A DNA stretch of 64,000 bases, taken from positions 186,001 to 250,000 of the forward strand of contig MU270026.1 in assembly GCA_021432635.1 (NCBI GenBank), in the 5' to 3' direction. The notes below the pieces were generated by a model. The model saw nothing but the letters and a program-made list of their open reading frames with translations, was not told where the DNA came from and searched no databases. This stretch comes from Thozetella sp. PMI_491 (lineage: Eukaryota > Ascomycota > Sordariomycetes > Chaetosphaeriales > Chaetosphaeriaceae). Both the position numbers and the translations under genes were made by a program. Shown here one piece after another: positions 21,599-32,409 of this stretch (positions within the stretch are counted from its first letter, which is position 1; each line of letters begins with the position of its first letter).

Positions 21599-22420
21599 TA
21601 CTGTTGTAATATATTATAAAATAGTTCTTTATTAGTCTATACCACATCAACACTACGATAAAACATAATTATACAGGCCTCCTTTAACTCACATGTAACC
21701 GGTTGCTGCCCGCAGGCATTGGGGCACCCTTGGCCTAAGAGCAAGCCAGCTGGCGACCAGCTGGCGGCAGGCAACGCAACACAAGTCAAGATCAGGAACG
21801 CCTTCTACTCGTACAAGATGTATATACTTTAGACTAGGAACGCCTGGAAGAGGGGGAAGGAACACAAACCCTACGCCTCCTACGCCTCTACACAAGGGGG
21901 AAGGAGAAAACACAATCTAGGGAACGAGATGGAAGAGATAAAGACCCCGGAGGAGAGCGCTCACGAAGCCGCTCTTCTTTTCCCTCCTTTTTCAGTCAGG
22001 GTGTTTTCTAGCTAGGCAGTCCGTTGAATATAACCACCTCATTTGGCTATATATGGCCTAGACAGTAAACTCCTAGGCTTATAGATTAAATGCTAAAGGT
22101 AGGCATATCGACCCTTTCTAAAAAAGGCTAGAATTTATATTTGGACTAATTGGGGTTGGGGCTAGCAGGGGCTGCGCTGAGTTCGCCAGGCGGTTCTGGT
22201 CGAACGCCCGCAGGACACTACTACAAACTAAAACCCACCCGCAGAGATGCTAAGAGACTGCGTACAGCACAAGGATGCGAAGTACAAGTTGACATATTCG
22301 CCAAGACCACAGAGACCTTTCAAATGTGAGGAGGGCTATTTTGTGGGAAGCCGATTGGATTTCCTTCAGCCCGGCCCTGGGGGATTCTAGAAGAAGCCGA
22401 AGGCTTTACCCTTGTGTGCT
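21599..22420. other. Intergenic, right flank of transposon
   Basis: No gene recognised. Base composition returns to normal near 21,680. Short ORFs (for example at 21689-21913) have no family features. Confidence 0.4.
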
Positions 22421-23611
22421 TCATTCCAAACGAAACTCGACGCGGCCGCGGCCGCTCATTTCTCCATCATTGTCATGCCCCCAGGTTCTCCAGAGCCCGT
22501 GGAAGTCACTTCTTCGGCTGCTACTGGCCTCATCTGTCCTGATGACCCGAGCACCCTGGCGGTTGCGTTTCCGCCACTCCAGCTGGCGCTGCGACCGGGG
22601 ATCGAGCTCGGAATAGCTGATCGTCCCGACGGCGTTAACACACTGGGGACTCTGATGCAGACCGAGTTGTTCGAGGAGCTTCTTAGGCGCCATAGCCGGC
22701 TGGAAGAGATATTTCAGCTCCACCAGTCCGGCTAGCTCTGGAAGCCATGCGCGGACATATGAGCCGTCCTTGTCGTACTTAAAAGATTGGTGCACTGGGT
22801 TGGCGACACGGGAATTGCTCCCGCCAGCTTTGTTACCAAAGCCTGCAAAGTACTGCCAGTTCGCCCAATTTGACGCCACATCATAGTCGACGAGCAATGC
22901 TTCGTACATCTCTGCGCCATACGGCCAGTCCATGCCTAAATTCCGGGTAAGGTATGTCGCGACAATCTGGCGAGCCCGATTTGATGTATAACCGGTGAAG
23001 ATCAACTCTCGCTGAGATGCATCGACAAGGCTCATGCCTGTCGTGCCCGCGAAAACCCGTGCCATTGTCTCCGCGATCTTGTCGAGGTCCTTGATCCGAC
23101 CTGGTATGACCACGTCTGGGTCGGCGCCCTTGATCCCCCCAAGGCGGAACAGACTGCCCTTTGCCTTGATAGCACAGAGTCGCGTGTAATCTCGGTATAG
23201 TAGTTGAGATCGAAGACTCTCCGTACCCGGGCTCTCCCCCCCCCCGTAGCCTTCGACAGATTCGTACCGGGAATCCAGTCCTTCTTCGAATTTGATCAGG
23301 CGGTGGTGGACTTGCCGAGCGGTGATACAGCCTAGGGCAAGAAAAGCGGACAATTTAGCGCTGAACTTATTCCCAAGCATGTTTCGGGTCTCTTTATAGT
23401 CCTTAAGCTCGCCGGAGAGGATGAGTTGATGTGCCCGCTCCAACGCCGATTCCTCGCCGCCCTCGAACGTATGGGCAATTTCGGCGCCGGAGAGGGGTCG
23501 GCCCACGTTGGGCAGGCAATCCTCAACAGGATCGACCACCGCCTGCTCCAGGCTCTCGATGCTTGCGGGAATCACAAAAGGCTTGCACTGATCTGGAATG
23601 GTCGTGGCGTT
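22421..23611 (-). pseudogene. Cryptochrome-DASH/photolyase, C-terminal FAD-binding half only
   Basis: Blue-light flavoproteins of the CRY-DASH class bind FAD in a C-terminal helical domain and an antenna pterin in an N-terminal Rossmann-like domain. Only the first is present here. ETRNMLGNKFSAKLSAFLALGCIT, ESLRSQLLYRDYTRL, GTTGMSLVDASQRELIFTGY, TSNRARQIVATYL, MDWPYGAEMYEALLVDYDVASNWANWQYFAG and NPVHQSFKYDKDG are the classic FAD-pocket and Trp-chain segments of CRY-DASH. The open frame continues upstream through TTIPDQCKPFVIPASIESLE and then runs straight into T18-C30 (minus sense) with no ATG and no photolyase domain beyond it. The ~390 codons therefore lack about 200-250 residues: a truncated gene, or an assembly error at the homopolymer. 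A Gly/Arg-containing tail at the C-terminus recalls fungal CRY-DASH. Confidence 0.8.
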
Positions 23612-23629
23612 AAAAAAAAAAAAAAAAAA

Positions 23630-23659
<30 letters not shown>
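23612..23659. repeat. A18-G30 homopolymer tract
   Basis: Eighteen A followed by thirty G, immediately at the point where the CRY-DASH coding sequence breaks off. It is either a real polypurine tract or an assembly/sequencing artefact joining unrelated ends. Confidence 0.9.
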
Positions 23660-23660
<1 letters not shown>

Positions 23661-24004
23661 CGGCGCCTGACCTAGGGGAGGATGGGGTCTATATTTCCAT
23701 GGTCTGTTGATTCTCAGCCTTCTCAGGCCATACGCACGACTAGATGGACGATGCTATAAGAAACGAGGCGGCCCCCACGGGCGAAAGGTCCTCTTTGTGC
23801 CGACCTCAAGATGGAGAGAACGATACGAAATTTCTGAATTTCTTTCAAGGACCTTAAAAGTCTACTCTGAGAGGCAACAACTTCTGGATGTGCCTGTCCC
23901 ATGTAGATAGAACTGAGCCCGATGCTGCAGTTCTCGAGGCCCAGGGAGTTGCGAGCAACGAGAACCGCGCAAGTTTGAGAGGCGCTCAAACGTCGTCCAG
24001 GGGA

Positions 24005-24445
24005 CCCTGACGCCTGGCGACGCATGTACCTTGAACCTTGCAGAGAAGCTCGAATCATAGTCCCCGAAGCGTGATGTCTCAGTCGCCATCGCCCTCCTGG
24101 CCTGTACAGGTAGGTACGCTGTCATTCGCTCGTAGCTGACCCAACCCACGCGATCATCTTAACGGCGGGCACCAAGAATAGAACTGGGCAGCGTGCAGGT
24201 ACTATTCACTTCATAGGGATCCTTAAATCTTTGACGTTGACGTGGGGTATGTCGCTTCTACCTTAGACAGAATTATAACTTGTATTTAAGGGGCCACTTC
24301 GGTGGTTGCGGTACATTTGTATCTTATACCTTGCAGAGAACCCCGAGTTTCGCCCAGAGGCGCTGATGTCTGGGACGGATGTATTCGATACTTGGCACAG
24401 AACTGCGCTTTTGGCCCCAAAAATGGTTATGTTGGGGAGGGTGGG
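24005..24445. repeat. Degenerate repeats with CCTTGCAGAGAA ... GATGTCT core
   Basis: Segments around 24026-24082, 24324-24376 and 24381-24435 share an order of words: CTTGCAGAGAA (or TTGGCACAGAA), then CGAGTTT/CGAATCA, then GCGCTGATGTCTG. Minus-strand translation gives repeated peptides such as NSGFSARYK and KSAVLCQV, but there is no start or family match. Probably an old repeat. Confidence 0.4.
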
Positions 24446-24647
24446 GCACAGCAGGCCAATGCACTTCCTGTCCCAATTTCCACGCCTCTGCGCGATAACA
24501 TGCAAGCCATCATTACATTTGCCGTCACCTGGACGTACCTCTCCGCATGAGCGACCCTAGATCACGGAACTGACGTCCGTGCTCGCTACTAGCTTGTTGG
24601 CTTGCAACCCCCTACGGGAACGTTGCATTTTATTCAGCACCAGCGAG

Positions 24648-24695
24648 GTGAGGCGACAAACCAGTGAGGCGGCAGACCGGTGAAGCGGCAGACCA
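24648..24695. repeat. Three 16-bp tandem repeats GTGAGGCGGCAGACCG
   Basis: Units at 24648, 24664 and 24680 have 1-4 differences each. Confidence 0.7.
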
Positions 24696-24699
24696 GTGT

Positions 24700-25977
24700 G
24701 CGAGTAGGCGGGTCCTTCCTGCATACCTTCCCAGGCCGAAAAAAAAAGATTCACTTAGCTGCAGTGAAAGAGGGAAGCTAGCAACTGGCCGAAATTGTTG
24801 ATATCGCAGTGATCCAGAACCTACCCTCCTCTTTTTACAATATCAGAAGGCCCTCAGCAGAAGGATGAGGGGCTATTAAAATTATACATTATAGGTGACA
24901 CATCTTCGTCACCTAGGTGGCTCAAATTACCGTCCAGGTAATTTAGCCGTACTGTTCTCGTTGTAGTAAACCTCAAGCCATCTTATGAAGCTGATTGGGA
25001 TCCTGGAACGTATATTAGGATATTCATTGCCATGGCTCTAGATTTGCGGGAATAATCCGCATGTTAGTGACCATCCTAGCCCTATCATAGCGCAAGAGGA
25101 GCTGCAATAGATCGATCACGACGCCTTTTCGCTAGAGTACTACCCGTAGACTAGATAGTATGATACTCGCTGTCGTTAGGGATTGCCACTGCGCACCACT
25201 GGAGTATACTGTGATGCTCTCCTCCGATCAACTTATCGCACCCTGGGCTGGAGTCATTATGGATTGGCCTACGAGAGAAAGTCTCCCTTCTACAACCAGG
25301 ATTCTTGGAACGACCTCCAAGGGACGTGTTGCAACTGGTCATGAACACTATCTCCGTGGCCACATTATAGGACTGTGTGAAAATTTAAAACCACTAGTCT
25401 CGCCACGGTAGCACGCCGATAGCTGACGAAATGAGACAGCTCCGGCACCAAACTAGTAACAGGCACACATTCAGATTGAGTTATTGTCGGCATGTATCCT
25501 AATTCTTAAGAGACGGCGCGTTTTTCGTTCAACTAAAGTCGTAGCCCCAGGGCGGGCACAGTGCTACGCGTTCGAGGAAATCATGTCCGCTTCGGGGTTA
25601 GGCTAACCATACCATCCGTGGAGCCCGTAGACTATGGCGAAAGTCCCTGATCTCACATAAGCCCTAGCTAAACTAGGCCACATGTCTACATAACTGCAGT
25701 GCAGAGGTCTAGAAAGAGGATGATAGATAAAGCTAGGGGGTGGCTGGATCCACGTACTGCCACAGTGGAGTGGCTGTACAGCAATAACTACCTTCCCATA
25801 CCCAGGTATATACTTAGTTGGTTTTGGCACTGTTTCTGTGTACACCGCTACATCTGCCCACCTTATAAAAAACATTTGGTCTCTAAAATGATTTCTAGCT
25901 AGTTCCCGTCATTTTTCTTCAATTATCCCCAAGCAATCATCACGCACTAGCAAGAACTTTGGGCATAGCATTTCACA
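24700..25977. other. Gene-free interval before the GFA gene
   Basis: About 1.3 kb. Short ORFs on both strands show no recognisable domain. Nothing else was seen. Confidence 0.4.
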
Positions 25978-26601
25978 ATGGCCAGTGAAGTGCCTGCTAC
26001 CAGCGAAAGCGTACCATCGAGGCGACCCGTCACCGGCTCTTGCCTCTGTGGCAATATCAAATATGTCGCTTACCTGACGTTGCCGCACGGTCGCCCTACC
26101 AAACTGGCGAATTCGATGCAAATCTCGTACCGATGCAACTGTACTGTCTGTCACAAGACAGGCTTCATGCACATACGGGTAGCGAGCTCGCCAGACGACT
26201 TCGCACTGCTTGCGCCCCTCGACCCGCTGCAGGACCTCGGAGACTTCATGTGTGCCACAAAGGAGTTCCACCTCCTCTTCTGCCGTACATGTGGCGTTCA
26301 GTGCTTCAGATTTGCGGGCAAGGGCGAGGTGGTGGAGGGCGTGCTGCCGGGCGTCGGAGAAGACGGGGCCAAGACGAAATACTGGCATCCCGTCAAGGAG
26401 GGCTGGGCTGAGGGTCGAGAGAATGGGTGCTACCTTACCATCAACGCAGTAACGTTGGATGCTGGGCAAGAAGGTGTGGATTTGCGAGCGTGGACGGAAA
26501 ATAAGGCCGTGCTGTACCTAAACAACTTGTCACCAGAACTGGCGGACCTGCCAATTAAGCCAAATTCCTGGGAGAAACCCTTCGAGGGAGGGTGCTACTA
26601 G
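25978..26601 (+). CDS. GFA/CENP-V-type zinc-binding protein
   Basis: Belongs to the glutathione-dependent formaldehyde-activating enzyme/centromere protein V fold, a small beta-rich zinc domain found in enzymes that handle glutathione adducts and in many proteins of unknown job. The 207-residue intronless ORF starts MASEVPATSESV. Zinc ligands are visible in order: GSCLCGNIKY (residues 20-29), SYRCNCTVCHKTGFMHI (about 50-66) and LLFCRTCGVQCFRFAGKG (about 99-116). The ending GGCY after a Trp-rich segment is common in fungal members. No signal peptide or TM segment is present. Neighbouring genes give no pathway hint, and the substrate is unknown. Confidence 0.85.
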   Translation: MASEVPATSESVPSRRPVTGSCLCGNIKYVAYLTLPHGRPTKLANSMQISYRCNCTVCHKTGFMHIRVASSPDDFALLAPLDPLQDLGDFMCATKEFHLLFCRTCGVQCFRFAGKGEVVEGVLPGVGEDGAKTKYWHPVKEGWAEGRENGCYLTINAVTLDAGQEGVDLRAWTENKAVLYLNNLSPELADLPIKPNSWEKPFEGGCY

Positions 26602-27848
26602 GCATCTCACTGGTTGAGGAGACTGCACCTCGAAGGTCGAATAGATGCTATTTGAAGATAGCCCACCTCTACGTCGGACATCGCTCTTTAGTGCCGATTA
26701 AGGACTCCTTAGACTCAACGGGTAAGCTACCCGGTTGTCCCAGAGTCGACTCTGCACAGTTATCGTGTACGCCCCCTACATGAATGCCTGCGAGCATTAG
26801 ATAGGCGCGCTTCACGAACAATGCTAGAAGGGATGTCCAATGCTCTGTACAAAGTAGAACCTCGAATATAATTCCCTAAATTTAGCCAATGTGAGTTAGT
26901 CCAGGAATCTGATGTGTACTTTAAGGCATGACGTAGTCCCTCTATTAGAACGGATGGCTAGGAAAGGGATAAAAGTAGCTAGATGCATTTCACTTCTATA
27001 AAGCTGCTCAGTACTGATTTATAACTTGAGAAAGTTTGTTTCTCGCTAAATGCAATGATGATAGGAACCTGCTAGGCTTTGGTCTTTACCGGAAGCTTGG
27101 CTCCGTCCCCAAAAAGTTGCCTCACGCCCTTTTCTGGGATCCTGCTCTTTCGCCCTCTCCTTGGCTCCGTATGCTACTTTTTTGTAGACCGAAACCATTT
27201 GTTCATAATCGAGAAGATGGTGATTAGAAGCAACATAGATGTAAATGCATCACATAGATCCTTATAATTGTTCCAGTTCTACTGTATGCATGAGGATCTC
27301 GCGAAGACTATAGGTTGTGCATAGCATACGAAGATTATGCAGAGGCGGGGCATTTGCACAAACAGGTTCCATGCGCCTAAACACCCCCTGACCCTAGTCT
27401 ATCCACTCAGCTCCCCAGTCGCGTCTACAAGCGATAACACGTTGATGTCACGCTCCGAATCCCCATGCAGGTGATTGAAATTGCACATGCCCGAATGTCT
27501 TAGCACACCCGCAGTTAGTAGGCACGTTGCTGCAGCCGCCGCCGTCAATGGCCCGCACCGGCGCTGCAGCCAGGGGGCCATTCTGCAGCGTGCCTGGCTA
27601 ACCCAATAGTGCCACGCAACTATCAAGCTCAGAGCGCAGTGACCCGATTCTTGGAGGTGAGATACGGGTTCGGCACGACACCACGCCTATACCGCCGTAT
27701 TATTAGCCGGTGCAACAGGCCGACATATAATGTTACCTACCTTATATATAGACGATCGGCGCCCGCCCTGCCGGGGGCGGCCTTCCGCCGAAGCTCCCAG
27801 GCCCGCAAGCTTATCAGCAGCAGCCAGCTTCCAGTCCTCCGGTTCAGC
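26602..27848. other. Intergenic, promoter of the metallophosphatase
   Basis: About 1.25 kb without a recognisable gene. A TATA-like TTATATATAG occurs at 27740-27750, about 100 bp before the downstream ATG. Confidence 0.4.
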
Positions 27849-29270
27849 ATGCTGTCCGTCAGCGCCGGCGTCGTGGGGCTCCTCGCCTTCGCCACGCCTT
27901 CCGTGCAGCTCGCGACTCCGCGGTTCGCCAACAGCAGCAACAAGCTGTTCGGCCCTCTGCGCTTCAAGCCGGATGGTACCTTCCAGCTCTCCATATTTGA
28001 GGATCTGCATTTTGGCGAGAGTAAGCGCCCCGCCCGCGTACCCGGCGCAGATCCAACGGCTAACAGCTCCGCCCAGATGCGTGGGATTCCTGGGGCCCGC
28101 AACAGGTAATTATCGTGTTTGTATCTTATAACCACAACCCCGCGCATTCCGCTGACCGTGCCGCAGGACATCAACTCGGTGAAGGTCCTGAATAAGATCC
28201 TCGATGACGAGGCTGGCGTGAACCTCGTCGTCCTTAACGGCGATCTCATCACTGGTGAGAACGCCTACAAGGAGAACGCCACCGCCTACATCGACCAGAT
28301 CGTCGGCCCCATTGTCGCCCGCGATCTAACGTGGGCGTCGACGTACGGTAACCACGACAGCGACTACAACATCTCGCGCGAGGACATCCTCAAGCGTGAG
28401 CAGAGGTGGCCCAACGCGCGGACGCGCCAGATGGTGTTCGAGCAAAACTCTGGCGTGTCGAACTACTACCTCCCCGTGTATGGCTCCGACTGCAAGACTA
28501 AGTGCGGCACAGGCTGCACGCCCAGCCTACTTCTGTGGTTCTTTGACAGCCGCGGCGGATTTCTGTATCAGCAAAAAGATGCCTCGGGAAACCGGGTCGG
28601 CCAGCCAGATTGGGTTGATCAGAGCGTCGTTGACTGGTTCGTAGCCAAGAACACCGAGCTGACGCAAAAGTACAAGCGCGTGATCCCTTCCCTGGGCTTC
28701 GTGCACATCCCCACCAATGCGTCGCTTGCGCTGCAGGAAAAGGGCGTCGATGCTGAGCGGCAGCCCGGCATCAACGACGACTACTTACTCGCGCAGCAGG
28801 CCCAGGGCTGGTGCGAGGATGGGTCCAACACCTCGGGCTGCAAGTATGGCGGACAGGATATCCCGTTTATGCAGGCCATCACCTCGACACCCGGACTCAT
28901 GGCCGTGTTTTCCGGCCACGATCACGGTGATACGTGGTGCTACAAGTGGGATGCCCTGCTTCCTGGCATGAGCGTGAAGGGCAACGGTATCAACCTCTGC
29001 TTTGGGCAGCACTCGGGTTACGGCGGATATGGCAACTGGATTCGCGGCGCTAGACAGGTGGTGGTAAAAGAGGCTGACCTCAACAACTGGATCGTCGATA
29101 CGTACATCCGCCTCGAGTCCGGCGATGCGGTCGGGGCTGTCACGCTCAACTCGACGTATGGGAAGGACCTGTACCCTGTCACGCCTGATGACATGACATA
29201 CTGTCCTACTTGTAATTACTCCATCGTCACCCCCATGCCTGGAACGAAGAAGCAACGGCGCTTACGATGA
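27849..29270 (+). CDS. Secreted calcineurin-like metallophosphatase
   Basis: A binuclear-metal phosphoesterase of the PF00149 family, the fungal group around Dcr2/Sia1 and purple acid phosphatases, probably secreted or vacuolar. Exons are 27849-28020, 28077-28105 (29 nt) and 28167-29270, giving 434 residues; the introns are 56 and 61 nt. The N-terminus MLSVSAGVVGLLAFATPSVQ is a signal peptide. Metal-ligand motifs appear in order: FEDLHFGE (D-x-H), LVVLNGDLITGE (GD), STYGNHDSDY (GNHD), LGFVHIPT and FSGHDHGDTWCY (GHxH). The micro-exon restores the family sequence GENAWDSWGPQQDINSVKV. Several Cys pairs and N-glycosylation sites fit an extracellular location. The C-terminus is basic. The natural phosphate ester is unknown. 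Confidence 0.9.
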
Positions 29271-30021
29271 AATAGGTTAATAATACAGGACTAATGGTAA
29301 TGATCATATCTTGTAAAGTTCGCTTTATCGCAGCATCTTGGACCAAATAGAAAGTCGACAAGCGCGTATAGATGGGGATGATCTCCGATACGCAACTAAT
29401 TTAATCTCTCACATGAGCTTCCTGTGACTCTTTATCCTCTGTGCGTTGCTATCCTGAATTATCGATGCATCGAGAAGGCTTAAAGTAATGTCAGTTTACC
29501 GCTAATCCTACCTGCACCTTGCAAGCCAGGGACCTTGCTAGCATGATACGAGCTGAGAGTAACGTAAAGGGGAGGTATAATGTCCATGGAGACAGCTCTT
29601 CTGGCATCGCTGCAAGAGGGCGCTGCGAGTGGTGTGGCTAGAACCTGCGAACGTCAGCGCAGGTCTACTTCTCCGTCTGTCGGCGTTTCTAACTAGGTAC
29701 CTTAGTCACGACCTCAAAGCATCCTTAAGAGACAGGATGCCAGCCAAACAAGCTAACGCTGTAGGCGAGACCCTAGTTCGTCATAAGAAAGCAGAGCCAC
29801 ATGGTGGATTGAGTAGTAATCACTACGCGGGGGTGAGCGTCCGAGTCAACTCCGATTGGCCAGATTATCCTATCTCGAAATATGCGGAATAGCCCGTGGA
29901 CTTCAATTCCTGCCAACCCAAGTCTTCCTAGATTCTCATTTTCCACCCCTGCACCACGCAGGCTAGTTGGTTCGCTCACTTTACACTGCCTCCGTTCCCA
30001 CCTTAAATCTGCACTGCATAG
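29271..30021. other. Intergenic
   Basis: About 750 bp, with no gene seen. It includes the promoter of the next regulator. Confidence 0.4.
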
Positions 30022-32123
30022 ATGCCTCAGACAAAGCCCACTAGGTCAAGAAATGGTAAGACCATCGAAGCCCGAGGCAAGATCAAAGCGAGAGCTGACA
30101 GGCTGGACCCGACAGGCTGCACGGATTGTAGAGCGAGACGGATTAAATGCGATGAGCAGCAACCAAGATGTGGGCGGTGTTCTCGCCTAAACCTCGAGTG
30201 CTGCAAGCCTGAACCGCCAGTCCCACTCAAGCTCCGGAGACGGGGCTATGGTTCCCTCAAGTCAAGGCCTGCTTGGAACGCCCCTCATATCTTACCTAGC
30301 CATCCACTTCCTCGGAATTCCAACGCAACCCTGGAGGGACCGGCTCCATGTAGGCGTCCTGTCAGTTCGCCTTGCGTAAGCCCAGCTACTGCAGAAAATT
30401 CGGCCAGTTGCTTAAATGTCTTAACACCGCAGGGGAACCAGAGTGATGGAAACACTAGTCTTGCGATGGCTTGCCAGGTACCTACTCTTTTATCAGCTGG
30501 ACTCCCTAGCCATGTTTCCCTCTTGCCGAATGACGACTGGGATGCTACATTGTGCAACCCCAATCTAGATATGGGGCCGATTTTGGATGCCCCAAACGGT
30601 TGGCTTGATTCGCTACTCACGCCTCTGGAGCCTGCCCAGCCCTCAAACATTGCCGACTCTTCCGAACCCGTGATTGAAGATTTCCTAGCTGGGACTTTCA
30701 ACACATCGAGCACGATTCTTCCCATTGAGTCATCTTACCCATCACTTTCACGCGCATGGAGGCAGAGATTTCGCGGGTACTTTCGTACAGAACTATCGAC
30801 CTTCCCTCTAATTTACGACCTTCCCGAAGCTCTGGGTCTTGGAGGCAATGAAAAGCGAGCGCTAGCGTACTATCAAAGCCACTTTTCAGATCGCAAAAGC
30901 GTGAAAGGGTTCTCGTGGTCTCAATACTCTCTGTATCTCAGCGCAGCCACTAGCCACAGGATGATTCTGGATCTTATTCTGGCAATTTCTTTCCTCGGGG
31001 TCTCCCGCCATACACATGATCAAGACATCTGGCGGTTCGGAAAAGGTCGCCTCCAAAAGGGTCTAGAGCTTCTCTACCACCATATCACTAAACAAGACCC
31101 TAACCACGTGGCGGTTATAATCTCGTTTTGGATACTCCTAAATCTCATAATGGACAACGATGCATTGACGACCGGAATTGACAGACGGGATCTCAGCACA
31201 AAGATATTTAAATATGTATCCACGCATCAGCTCGACCGGTTGGTTTCCGGTACCACAGTGTCAACGCCCCGTGCATCCAGTGATCAAGATCAAAGCTCTC
31301 GAAGTCTTTTAATAAAAGTTCTCAGCATGATAGTCTATGCCGACACGCAGCTCAATTTCAACACCCGCGGAAGTCCACTCTCTCGGTACTTCTTCGACAG
31401 ACCCCAGACGCGCAACGTACTTCATCTGTCTCAAAACTACCTCCAGCTGAATCACGGCCAGAAGTACCCGCTCTCGGAGCTTCTCTACGATGTGGAGATT
31501 TCACCGTGTTTTGAAGCGTTTTACGAGCAGCATCGAATGTATCACTTGCTCAATCAGCTGTTCTGGGTTGGCATTGGAGACTATAACGACCTCGCCCAAA
31601 TGATTCAGAGCTTGGAGAGTGTGAGCACTGCGTGTTATGCGGCGATTCGAGTCCGAGCACTGACAAGGGATGTGATGAACAGAAATACAGCTCATTTTTT
31701 AGCATAGCTCACCTCGATAGCGATGAGAGCAGCTATTCCCGACTGCATTTCCACATCGACGCTGCGGTTTGCGAGTTCTACGCCATTCGCTTATATCACT
31801 TTCGCTGCGATAGCGGGAGAGAGCCGAATGATTCTATTAGGGACTTGCTTGCTTCCTACTTACAGATTGCCCATCGTATGCAGCGCATCAAAGTCCAATA
31901 CTATTGGTTTGACAGGTCATTATTTCTCATCGGCGCTGAGACACGGGATGCAATCCATAGAGAGTGGATCCAGAGTCGCATGGTTCGAACTGATCTCAAG
32001 AAATCCCTTCAACGAATTTGGGAGAGCGAGAGGGCGAGTGGGCACCGAATACGCCAGCAGGAGATGCGGAACATCTTACGGGATGAAGGCGAAGCGTATG
32101 ATGCTATCATGCCGACCTTCTAG
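30022..32123 (+). CDS. Zn2Cys6 transcription factor with Fungal_trans_2-like region
   Basis: A nuclear regulator. Exon 1 is 30022-31620, a 62-nt intron covers 31621-31682 (GTGAGC donor, CTGAC branch, ACAG acceptor) and exon 2 is 31683-32123, giving 679 residues. The zinc cluster is near residues 33-60: GCTDCRARRIKCDEQQPRC then GRCSRLNLECCKPEPP. A Pro/Ser-rich linker follows, and then the DUF3468/Fungal_trans_2-type region, with RQRFRGYFRTELSTFPLIYD, LILAISFLGVSRH and LLYHHITKQDP up to the C-terminal RMQRIKVQYYWFDRSLF. Without the intron the frame stops at 31707, so the splice is well supported. It lies 286 bp upstream of an S9 peptidase on the same strand, which it might regulate (inference). 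Confidence 0.85.
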
Positions 32124-32409
32124 TAGGTCTACATCGACGCGGCTGCCATTGGTCAGATTATCCACGCCCGGCTGCGATAGAGCTCTAATTGGCTAGAATA
32201 TCCTCACTCAGGCCACAGTCATGATGCTCGACTGATAGGAATATTGCGCTCTCTAAATCGAACTCGATTGGTGAGTTTAGCCGTGAAATAATCATGGCCT
32301 ATGTACATATAAACTGGTGTGAAGCACTCAGTCACCGCCCTTGGGATGTAACTTCCAACCTCCTCCTGACCTAACAAATATTTCCTAACAAACCCACAAC
32401 CAAGAAGTA

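Noticed and set aside
23612-23629. A18 as a poly(A) tail of a retro-inserted gene
   Set aside because: The A run continues into G30, and the CRY-DASH frame reads towards the tract from the other strand, so it lies at the 5' side and not after a stop codon.
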